Assembly: GCA_002315995.1 (NCBI GenBank) | Contig: DCHN01000037.1 | Span: forward strand, 1-38,178 | Direction: 5' to 3' | DNA from: Bacteroidales bacterium UBA1751 | GTDB taxonomy: Bacteria > Bacteroidota > Bacteroidia > Bacteroidales > UBA932 | DNA length: 38,178 bases | Shown: piece after piece, positions 32,145-38,178 of the stretch | How positions within the stretch are numbered: position 1 is the stretch's first letter | Layout of the letters: each line of letters starts with the position of its first letter | The notes under the pieces: generated by a model | Seen by the model: only the letters and a program-made list of their open reading frames with translations | What the model was told of the DNA's origin: nothing | Database searches by the model: none | Program-made: the position numbers and the translations under genes

Positions 32145-33077
32145 ATGAAAAAGATAGCTTTCATAGTAAACGCAAAGAGCGGCACCCAAAGCAAGGATAA
32201 CATCCTTGCCAAGGCATGGAGCACGTTCTCCCCTATGGCAGGCTATCAGCCAACAATTCATGCCACCACAGATGAGAACGACGCATACGAGAGTGCCAGC
32301 GACTTTGCACGTCACAACTACGACATTGTTGTAGCAATTGGAGGTGACGGAACCGTAAATCAGGTGGCACGTGCCCTTGTTGGAACAGAGACAAAACTTG
32401 CCATTATTCCCGTAGGCTCGGGCAACGGACTGGCAAGACATCTGAGAATACCTCTCCTATATTTCAGGGCAATAGATGCAATACTTGAAGAGAGAACAGA
32501 GACAATAGACGCAGGGAGAATAAACGACAAGATATTTTTCTGCACTGCAGGTCTCGGTTTCGATGCCGAGGTGGGAAGCAGATTCAACAATGCCGGCACA
32601 AGAGGTCTTAAAACCTATATTCAGTTCTGCGCACAGGAGTATGTCAAATACAGGCGGGAAAAATATACCATACGAATAGGAAACAACGTCTATGAGAAAA
32701 AGGCATTTCTCATAACCTTTGCCAACGGCGGGCAGTGGGGAAACAACGCGTTCATTGCCCCGGAAGCCAGAATTGCCGACGGCCTTATTGATGTTGTAAT
32801 ATGGAACAGGGCACCCCTTGTTGCCGTTCCCTTCATGACCGCACAGCTCTTCACAAAAACGCTTGGTTTCTCCGAATATATAGAATCATTCCGCTGCAAG
32901 GAGATTACAATTGAACGGGAGAAACCGGGTATAATACAATTCGACGGAGAGAGTGCAATGATGCCTCAGAAACTTACCGTTTCAGTTATTCCAAACGCCG
33001 TAAAAGTCATTGTACCAAGCGGCAACCTCCTCGAAAAAATAGTAGGCTATCTCTCAGGTGAAGAGGAACTCGTATAG
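32145..33077 (+). CDS. Diacylglycerol/sphingosine kinase-type lipid kinase (YegS/DgkB family)
   Basis: 310 residues. N-terminal ATP-binding pattern: FIVNAKSGT near the start, the GGDGTVNQVA motif (about residues 66-75) and PVGSGNGLARHL. These are the core of the DAGK catalytic domain; the rest is the beta-sandwich domain typical of YegS and DgkB. It phosphorylates a lipid, perhaps diacylglycerol or a sphingolipid base, since Bacteroidales make sphingolipids. The start MKKIAFIVNAKSG is fixed by the promoter ending at 32115. It is transcribed alone and followed by tandem terminators. Confidence 0.88.
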   Translation: MKKIAFIVNAKSGTQSKDNILAKAWSTFSPMAGYQPTIHATTDENDAYESASDFARHNYDIVVAIGGDGTVNQVARALVGTETKLAIIPVGSGNGLARHLRIPLLYFRAIDAILEERTETIDAGRINDKIFFCTAGLGFDAEVGSRFNNAGTRGLKTYIQFCAQEYVKYRREKYTIRIGNNVYEKKAFLITFANGGQWGNNAFIAPEARIADGLIDVVIWNRAPLVAVPFMTAQLFTKTLGFSEYIESFRCKEITIEREKPGIIQFDGESAMMPQKLTVSVIPNAVKVIVPSGNLLEKIVGYLSGEEELV

Positions 33078-33094
33078 ATTCACAAAAGATAAAA

Positions 33095-33124
33095 CGGCCA
33101 CAAAACAGCCCACTTTTGTGGCCG
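33095..33124. terminator. Hairpin 1, terminator best oriented for the TPR gene
   Basis: Stem CGGCCACAAAA (33095-33105) with TTTTGTGGCCG (33114-33124), 11 bp, 8-base loop. On the minus strand it is followed by TTTTATCTTTT, a good T-tract for the TPR gene ending at 33204. Confidence 0.75.
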
Positions 33125-33142
33125 AATGAGGTCTCAAGACAT

Positions 33143-33180
33143 AAAACGGCCACAAAAACATATGTTTTTGTGGCCGTTTT
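33143..33180. terminator. Hairpin 2, 38-base perfect palindrome
   Basis: The 38 bases are a perfect palindrome: the left 19 bases are the exact reverse complement of the right 19, with AAAACGGCCACAAAAA arms, so no loop separates them in DNA. The plus strand ends in GTTTTCT, fitting a terminator of the lipid kinase gene. Shares a 17-base direct repeat with hairpin 1 (33089-33105 and 33141-33157). Confidence 0.75.
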
Positions 33181-33203
33181 CTATCGCCCGAGTGGGGTGT
33201 CAA

Positions 33204-34517
33204 CTATTTTGCAAGAAAAGCATTGTATTTCTCGTAACCTGCCTTGCAAGCATCATCCTTGTCGCGGAAGCGGAAGTAGATGTTCTTCAAAAGCTCAGCA
33301 ACATAGCTCTGGAGCTCAGGATCCTGTGTAAGTGAGAATGACTGCTCAAGTGGCTCAATTGCGCTCTTGAGGCAACCATCAAGCTTCTCAAGAAGAACAG
33401 CATACTTAGCATCATCTGCCTCCATGTTAGCCTCGTTCTGAATCTCAACAGCCTTGTCGTAGTAAGATTTACCCTGGCTGAAATATCCCCAGAAATACTT
33501 AGGGTCAATTTCAACTGACTTCTTGTAAGAAGCCATTGCCTCCTCAAGCTGTCCAAGTTTTACAAGAACGTTACCCTCTGCGTAGTAGAGGCTAGGGTTG
33601 TTAGGCTCGTTTGCCTGTGCTGTATGGAGAAGATCACGAAGCTTTGCAGGGTCGTCATTTGACTCCATATAGATATTGATGAGAGCAACGAGAATTGACT
33701 GGCTGGTAGGGAATTTAACGAAACCTGCATTCAAAGTCTCCTTTGCCTTGGTTGTATCAGCACTCTGCTTGTAAGCGTCAGCCAACTGTGCATATACATC
33801 TCCATCCTGCTCAAAGTTAAGTGAAATACACTTGTTGAGGTTCTCAATTGCACGGTCATACTTCTTGCACATTGTACCTGTAATAGCAGTATAGTAGTAA
33901 AGGGTTGTGTCAACAGCACCAACTACAGGGCTCTCTGACACCTTTGCTGCCATAAGGAAGTTGTCGGAAGCCTTGTCATAAACGCCAAGGTAGTAACCGC
34001 ACATAGCCTCATTATAATATCTTGACTTCAATGCATCAAAAGATGCTTTGAGATCTTTGTTTGCTGCAGCCTTTGGATCTAACTCAGCGCTCTTTGTGTA
34101 TGCTTCAAAAGCTTTGAGAAGTGGGTCCTCATTTTCAAGTGCAGGTTTTACAACATTCCATGCAACAAGTTTTCCACTCTCATCGTAGAAGAGCTCCTTA
34201 TCGGCATAAACCTCTTTAAGGAACATCTTGCCGTTCATTTCAACCTCCTTTGACTCAAGCACCTGCTGATCCTTGAAGAGAAGGTGAACCTCCATATTGT
34301 TTGAACCTGTATAAAGTCCCTTAATAGGAGCATCGTATGCCTCGCTATATGCGTGGCCAACATTCATCCAGCTCTTAGGATTTGTTGCCTTCTTAGGGTT
34401 GGCAACCTCTGCATTAGCCTTTGTTACCTTCTTTACAGCCTCTACAGCATCCTTTGACTGTGCACTTACCTGCAATACCATCATGATCATTGCAAGTGAA
34501 ATAAGTAATTTCTTCAT
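33204..34517 (-). CDS. Secreted tetratricopeptide-repeat protein
   Basis: 437 residues with a cleavable signal peptide (MKKLLISLAMIMMVLQVSA, cut likely before Gln 20), so periplasmic or surface-exposed. Several TPR-like helix pairs are visible, most clearly DVYAQLADAYKQSADTTKA, PSLYYAEGNVLVKLGQLEEAMASYKKSVEIDP and YFWGYFSQGKSYYDKA. No enzymatic motif. It follows gyrA by 31 bases on the same strand; this pairing is one I recall from other Bacteroidales. A binding or scaffolding role is likely, partner unknown. Ends in front of the tandem terminator pair. Confidence 0.88.
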   Translation of the reverse strand: MKKLLISLAMIMMVLQVSAQSKDAVEAVKKVTKANAEVANPKKATNPKSWMNVGHAYSEAYDAPIKGLYTGSNNMEVHLLFKDQQVLESKEVEMNGKMFLKEVYADKELFYDESGKLVAWNVVKPALENEDPLLKAFEAYTKSAELDPKAAANKDLKASFDALKSRYYNEAMCGYYLGVYDKASDNFLMAAKVSESPVVGAVDTTLYYYTAITGTMCKKYDRAIENLNKCISLNFEQDGDVYAQLADAYKQSADTTKAKETLNAGFVKFPTSQSILVALINIYMESNDDPAKLRDLLHTAQANEPNNPSLYYAEGNVLVKLGQLEEAMASYKKSVEIDPKYFWGYFSQGKSYYDKAVEIQNEANMEADDAKYAVLLEKLDGCLKSAIEPLEQSFSLTQDPELQSYVAELLKNIYFRFRDKDDACKAGYEKYNAFLAK

Positions 34518-34548
34518 TTTTCTATAGTTTAATTATTAACAAAAATCA

Positions 34549-37047
34549 TTATTGTTCATCATCCTGAGCAGGCTCTATTTCCTCACTCTTGTTCACTACA
34601 CATACGGCAGCAATTTCATCTCCGTCCTTTATGTTAATCAGACGCACTCCCTGAGTTGCCCTGCTGGCAGTCTTGATATCCTCAATTGCCATTCTTATAG
34701 TAAGACCTGACTTGTTTATAATCATCAAATCCTGATCTTCATGCACATACTTCAAAGCAACCAGTTTACCTGTCTTTTCGGTAATATTAATGGTCTTCAC
34801 GCCCTTGGCACCTCTTGAAGTGAGCCTATAATCATCAAGTTCCGATTTCTTACCATAACCATTCTCACTCACAACAAGAACAGTGTTTGAAGTGTCTGCC
34901 TGCTGCTCAGGTGAAGCGTTTACCATACTTATTGCAAACTCATCATCTGCAATATCTATACCTCTTACACCCATTGATATTCTTCCAATGGCTCTGCAAT
35001 CACATTCATTGAACCTTACGCACTTGCCATTTGATGCAGCAATAAGAATCTGGTCATTGCCGGATGTCACCATGGCAGAGAGCAACTCGTCATCATCACT
35101 TATGGTAATTGCCCTGATTCCGTTCTCTCTGTTGGTCTTATACTCAGAGAGTGAAGTCTTCTTTATGACGCCCTTTCTGGTTCCAATTACAATGAAGTGG
35201 CTTGAGAGATACTCTTCGTTCTCCATATCTCCAAGCTTGAGATATGCACATACGGAGTCGCCGTTCTCAAGTTTGATTATATTCTGAATAGCCCTTCCCT
35301 TGGAGCTCTTGGTACCCTCAGGAATGTCGTAAACCTTTATTTTGAAGTACATGCCTCTGCTTGTAATAAGCATGAGGGTACTGTGCATATTGGCAACATA
35401 TATGTGCTCAATGAAATCCTCATCACGCGTTGCACTTCCCTTTGAGCCAACACCACCTCTGTTCTGTATCTTGTACTCGGAGAGTGAAGTTCTCTTTATG
35501 TACCCCAGATGTGAAATCGTTATTACAACATCCTCATTCGGATAGAAATCCTCCGGATTGAACTCGCTCTCGTCAGGCTCTATGCTTGTTCTTCTGGCAT
35601 CTCCGAAACGCTGCTTGAGGTCTGCAAGTTCCTCCCTTATTATTTCCATTTGCATCTCATAGCTCTCAAGAACCTCTTTGAGGTGAGCAATGAGTTTCAT
35701 AAGTTCGTCATACTCGTTCTGAAGCTTCTCCCTCTCAAGTCCGGCAAGAGTACCGAGTCTCATTGCAACAATTGCCGCTGCCTGAAGGTCGGTAAAACCG
35801 AATCTCTCCATAAGCTTCTGCTTAGACTCTTCAACCGTACGGCTTGAACGAATAAGAGCAATTACCTCATCTATGAAATCAAGAGCTTTGAGAAGTCCCT
35901 CCAGGATATGAGCCCTTGCCTGAGCCTTCTTCAAATCGAACTGAGCCCTGCGTACAATAACCTCATGCCTGTGCTTTACAAAGTATTTGACGAGCTGTTT
36001 GAAGTTCAGAAGTCTAGGCCTTCCATCTACAAGCGCAATATTGTTTACGGAGAAACTTGACTGCAACGGAGAGTTCTTGAAAAGAGTGTTTCTGACCACG
36101 TCGGAAACAGCACCCATCTTCAGACGGATTACTATTCTCATACCCTCGCGGTCTGACTCATCGTTTATTTCAGATATGCCTTCAACCCTCTTCTCCTCAA
36201 CAAGCTGAGCAATCTTCTCAATGAGCTCTCTCTTGTTAACCATGTACGGAATCTCGGTAACAACAATTGATTCACGCCCGTTGTCAGCTGTCTCTATTTC
36301 AGTTCTTGCACGAACAACCAACCTGCCACGTCCGGTTTCAAACGCATCCTTTATACCCTGCATGCCGAGAATGATGCCGCCGGTTGGGAAATCAGGTCCC
36401 TTCACATACTGCATCATCTCCTCTATTGTCATCTCCTCGTTATGAGTATAAGCTATTATGGCATCGCACACCTCATTCAAATTATGAGGTGCCATATTGG
36501 TTGCCATACCAACTGCAATGCCGGAGGTACCGTTCAACAGGAGAAGCGGAGCCTTGCAAGGAAGCACAACCGGCTCCTTCAAGGTATCATCGAAGTTCCC
36601 CGTCATATCAACGGTATCCTTATCCAGATCTGCAAGCACCTCTTCGGTTATTGGCTTGAGTCTGGCCTCTGTATAACGCATTGCCGCAGCACCGTATCCA
36701 TCAATTGAGCCAAAGTTACCCTGACCGTCAACGAGCATGTATCTCAGGCTCCAATCCTGAGCCATACGAACCATTGTCTCATAAATGCTGGAATCTCCAT
36801 GAGGATGATACTTACCCATTACCTCACCAACAATACGGGCAGATTTCTTTGTCTGTCCTCCTGCGGTAAGTCCCAATTCACTCATTCCATACAGCACTCT
36901 TCTCTGCACGGGTTTTAATCCGTCCCTTACATCAGGAAGCGCACGCGAAACAATTACAGACATTGAATAGTCAATGTATGAACTTTTCATGTGGTCCTCA
37001 ATGTTTATCTGCTGAACCCTTCCCTGTGACAATTCTTCTAATTCCAT
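34549..37047 (-). CDS. gyrA: DNA gyrase subunit A
   Basis: 832 residues; catalytic breakage-reunion subunit. The active tyrosine is Y125 in AAMRYTEARL. The quinolone-resistance region HPHGDSSIYE keeps serine at S86 (E. coli 83) and has Glu90 at the position of E. coli Asp87, so it reads as a wild-type pattern. The C-terminal DNA-wrapping pinwheel contains a GyrA-box-like QNRGGVGSKG, supporting GyrA rather than ParC. The acidic C-terminus ends in EEIEPAQDDEQ. It has a textbook promoter upstream (37132-37162) and is followed by the TPR gene. Confidence 0.96.
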   Translation of the reverse strand: MELEELSQGRVQQINIEDHMKSSYIDYSMSVIVSRALPDVRDGLKPVQRRVLYGMSELGLTAGGQTKKSARIVGEVMGKYHPHGDSSIYETMVRMAQDWSLRYMLVDGQGNFGSIDGYGAAAMRYTEARLKPITEEVLADLDKDTVDMTGNFDDTLKEPVVLPCKAPLLLLNGTSGIAVGMATNMAPHNLNEVCDAIIAYTHNEEMTIEEMMQYVKGPDFPTGGIILGMQGIKDAFETGRGRLVVRARTEIETADNGRESIVVTEIPYMVNKRELIEKIAQLVEEKRVEGISEINDESDREGMRIVIRLKMGAVSDVVRNTLFKNSPLQSSFSVNNIALVDGRPRLLNFKQLVKYFVKHRHEVIVRRAQFDLKKAQARAHILEGLLKALDFIDEVIALIRSSRTVEESKQKLMERFGFTDLQAAAIVAMRLGTLAGLEREKLQNEYDELMKLIAHLKEVLESYEMQMEIIREELADLKQRFGDARRTSIEPDESEFNPEDFYPNEDVVITISHLGYIKRTSLSEYKIQNRGGVGSKGSATRDEDFIEHIYVANMHSTLMLITSRGMYFKIKVYDIPEGTKSSKGRAIQNIIKLENGDSVCAYLKLGDMENEEYLSSHFIVIGTRKGVIKKTSLSEYKTNRENGIRAITISDDDELLSAMVTSGNDQILIAASNGKCVRFNECDCRAIGRISMGVRGIDIADDEFAISMVNASPEQQADTSNTVLVVSENGYGKKSELDDYRLTSRGAKGVKTINITEKTGKLVALKYVHEDQDLMIINKSGLTIRMAIEDIKTASRATQGVRLINIKDGDEIAAVCVVNKSEEIEPAQDDEQ

Positions 37048-37131
37048 TGAATATCAGTCAAAAAAACTATAATTTTCTTCCACTTGAAACTGCAGCGGCC
37101 CCTACTTGAGCAGACCAACCACAATAACAAG

Positions 37132-37162
37132 CAAAGATACCTATAATATGGGAAAATTCAAA
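37132..37162 (-). promoter_or_regulatory. Promoter of the gyrA-TPR operon
   Basis: Minus strand TTTG (37159-37162), 19-base spacer, TATCTTTG (37132-37139): perfect consensus. The leader to the ATG at 37047 is about 80 bases. The -33 box lies 17 bases beyond the 3' end of the upstream gene, leaving almost no spare sequence. Confidence 0.75.
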
Positions 37163-37178
37163 AATAAAGACCCTAAAA

Positions 37179-38075
37179 TTAGGTCAATTGAAGAAGGAAA
37201 CGGCGACTACCGAGATTTGTTATTGGAATTCCGCCCAAAGAGCTCCCCAAAGCATCATTACTATGAATCCTTGAGAGATGAACACGTTTAAAAGAGCCCT
37301 GCTCAACAATAAATTCAACAGGCTTTCGCCCACCACACTCATTAAAACCAAGCCTTTGATATACAGAGCCATTAGACCACTCATTATCTGAATATGACAT
37401 AATTTCAATGCCTCTTTCCTTCGCCAGATTCCTCTTCGCATCTTCAATGAAGCGTTTGAGGAGTCTGCCCATACCACCAACAACCCTCACCCCGGCAATG
37501 GAGGCATATCTCAACCACTGGTATGAATCAAATAATACAGCATCAGCACCACTACCCTGCTCAAGGAACAAATCCAAGCCCCTCTTCCGCTCTACAAGGA
37601 GTGAGCCGGAGAATGTAGCAACAGCCACAACCCTGCCACCAGGCAACTCAAGAGCATAGCAATATTTAGAACTGCACCAGCCGTATGAGTGGTTGTCATT
37701 AAGAAAGGCACGTGCCATCTCCTTCTCCTTCTGAGAAACGAGTTGCACCACCCTACATTTTCTGGCAAAAAGAGAGTCAAATATACCGCAGCGCGCAAGA
37801 ATCCTTTTTCGAAATGAATCGCCACCGCTTCTCCACATATCTTCAAAAAGATAGAGCGTATCTTTCGAGTCCGACAAGTTCACTGAAAATCCATTTGAAG
37901 CAGTATGGCTGAAAGAATCATAACCTGAATTGCTCATACAAAGTGGAACCTCAACAATCAATAGGCCGGTTGCCGGAATCAGAAGGAGATTGTTTCCAGA
38001 ACTCTCAAAGCACACCCCGCTCTCCCGCAAAAAAGAGCGCAGCTCATCATCAAAGTTCTGCATTCCGTTCAGCAT
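37179..38075 (-). CDS. Hef-like homing-endonuclease-related protein with eroded nuclease half
   Basis: 298 residues, no signal or membrane segment. The C-terminal two thirds match what I know of phage Hef-like homing endonuclease/GNAT-like proteins: LFEDMW (76-81), ARKCRVV (104-110), FLNDNHSYGWCSSKYCYAL (124-142), VVAVATFSG (149-157), VVGGMGRLLKRFI (198-210) and SYSDNEWSNGSVYQRLGF (227-244). The N-terminal region, which in phage versions is a Vsr/restriction-like nuclease with a D-x-YLPE...IEFNG-x-YWH signature, reads LLLIPATGLLIVEVPLC, so most catalytic residues look lost. ATG at 38075 used; a second ATG at 38063 is possible. Related chromosomal proteins occur in other Bacteroidales as I recall. 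It follows a tRNA gene and its terminator; function unknown. Confidence 0.65.
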   Translation of the reverse strand: MLNGMQNFDDELRSFLRESGVCFESSGNNLLLIPATGLLIVEVPLCMSNSGYDSFSHTASNGFSVNLSDSKDTLYLFEDMWRSGGDSFRKRILARCGIFDSLFARKCRVVQLVSQKEKEMARAFLNDNHSYGWCSSKYCYALELPGGRVVAVATFSGSLLVERKRGLDLFLEQGSGADAVLFDSYQWLRYASIAGVRVVGGMGRLLKRFIEDAKRNLAKERGIEIMSYSDNEWSNGSVYQRLGFNECGGRKPVEFIVEQGSFKRVHLSRIHSNDALGSSLGGIPITNLGSRRFLLQLT

Positions 38076-38106
38076 ATAAACTATATCGTGTTTTCTATTG
38101 ATTGCA

Positions 38107-38148
38107 AAAATAAAACAAAAGCCTCAGAGTATTCTCCAAGGCTTCTGT
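38107..38148 (-). terminator. Terminator following the tRNA gene
   Basis: On the minus strand the arms AAGCCT and AGGCTT (38139-38144 with 38119-38124), with an inner GAG/CTC pairing, are followed by a T-rich run (TTTGTTTTATTT). It lies between the tRNA 3' end and the gene at 38075. Confidence 0.6.
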
Positions 38149-38153
38149 TTGAG

Positions 38154-38178
38154 TGATCCGCTTGGGGCTCGAACCCAA
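38154..38178 (-). tRNA. tRNA, 3' part only, cut by the window edge (possibly tRNA-Lys)
   Basis: Read on the minus strand from the edge: T stem TTGGG, loop TTCGAGC, stem CCCAA, acceptor strand GCGGATC and discriminator A at 38154. No CCA is encoded, as usual in Bacteroidetes. The anticodon is outside the window; the acceptor and T-arm resemble Bacteroidetes tRNA-Lys, which is a recollection and a weak identification. Confidence 0.75.

Noticed and set aside
37106..37291. Small plus-strand reading frame of about 60 codons
   Set aside because: Begins with TTG, spans the gyrA promoter and runs antisense through the end of the 37179-38075 gene; no promoter or similarity supports it.
37179..38178. 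Integration of a mobile element at the tRNA
   Set aside because: No integrase, direct repeat of the tRNA end or composition change is visible, and the neighbouring genes are core.
1..38178. CRISPR array, insertion sequence or prophage
   Set aside because: No regularly spaced repeats, transposase, or phage structural genes were seen on either strand.

Overview
The window looks like a chromosomal core segment of a member of the Bacteroidota, most likely order Bacteroidales. The evidence is a short primary sigma factor (285 residues, no large N-terminal region 1), near absence of Shine-Dalgarno sequences, many Bacteroides-type promoters (TTTG, about 19-20 bases, TAnnTTTG), numerous lipoproteins and secreted peptidases, and a gyrA/TPR-lipid kinase/acyl kinase gene set typical of gut Bacteroidales. 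Genus cannot be told from the sequence alone. Coding density is very high: no gap exceeds about 165 bases, and there is no prophage, insertion sequence, CRISPR array or rRNA.

Layout. 95-4571 (+): polyprenyl-phosphate mannosyltransferase, dihydroorotase and Tex. 4560-10322 (-): argS, a YgiQ-type radical SAM protein, then a small acidic protein translationally coupled to a ClC chloride channel. 10444-14990 (+): a sodium:alanine/glycine symporter, an M3 peptidyl-dipeptidase lipoprotein and a deacetylase-like lipoprotein. 14993-22276 (-): htrA, rpoD, a NUC1-type nuclease, an S9D-like glutamyl endopeptidase and an M19 dipeptidase lipoprotein. 22377-27243 (+): a tight five-gene operon of dnaN, a DnaQ-like exonuclease, a degenerate FAH-like protein, an orphan periplasmic-binding lipoprotein and a BaiN/HI0933 flavoprotein. 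27299-30566 (-): ackA, ptb, buk. 30688-31974 (-): a short ComEC. 32085-33077 (+): a YegS/DgkB-type lipid kinase. 33204-37047 (-): gyrA and a TPR protein. 37179-38075 (-): a protein resembling phage Hef-like homing endonucleases, then the 3' end of a tRNA at the right edge.

Physiology. The secreted endopeptidase, dipeptidyl carboxypeptidase, dipeptidase and amino-acid symporter fit peptide scavenging. The acetate kinase plus phosphotransbutyrylase/butyrate kinase pair fits ATP generation from acyl-CoA produced by sugar or amino-acid (including branched-chain) fermentation. The promoters seen across the window match the specificity expected of its own RpoD.

The most unusual items are the homing-endonuclease-like protein with an eroded nuclease half (37179-38075), the apparently catalytically dead FAH-fold protein inside the dnaN operon (24327-24809), a duplicated-arm double terminator containing a perfect 38-base palindrome (33095-33180), and the acidic protein coupled to the ClC channel (6313-6705). 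I did not find a clear-cut new defence or mobile system.
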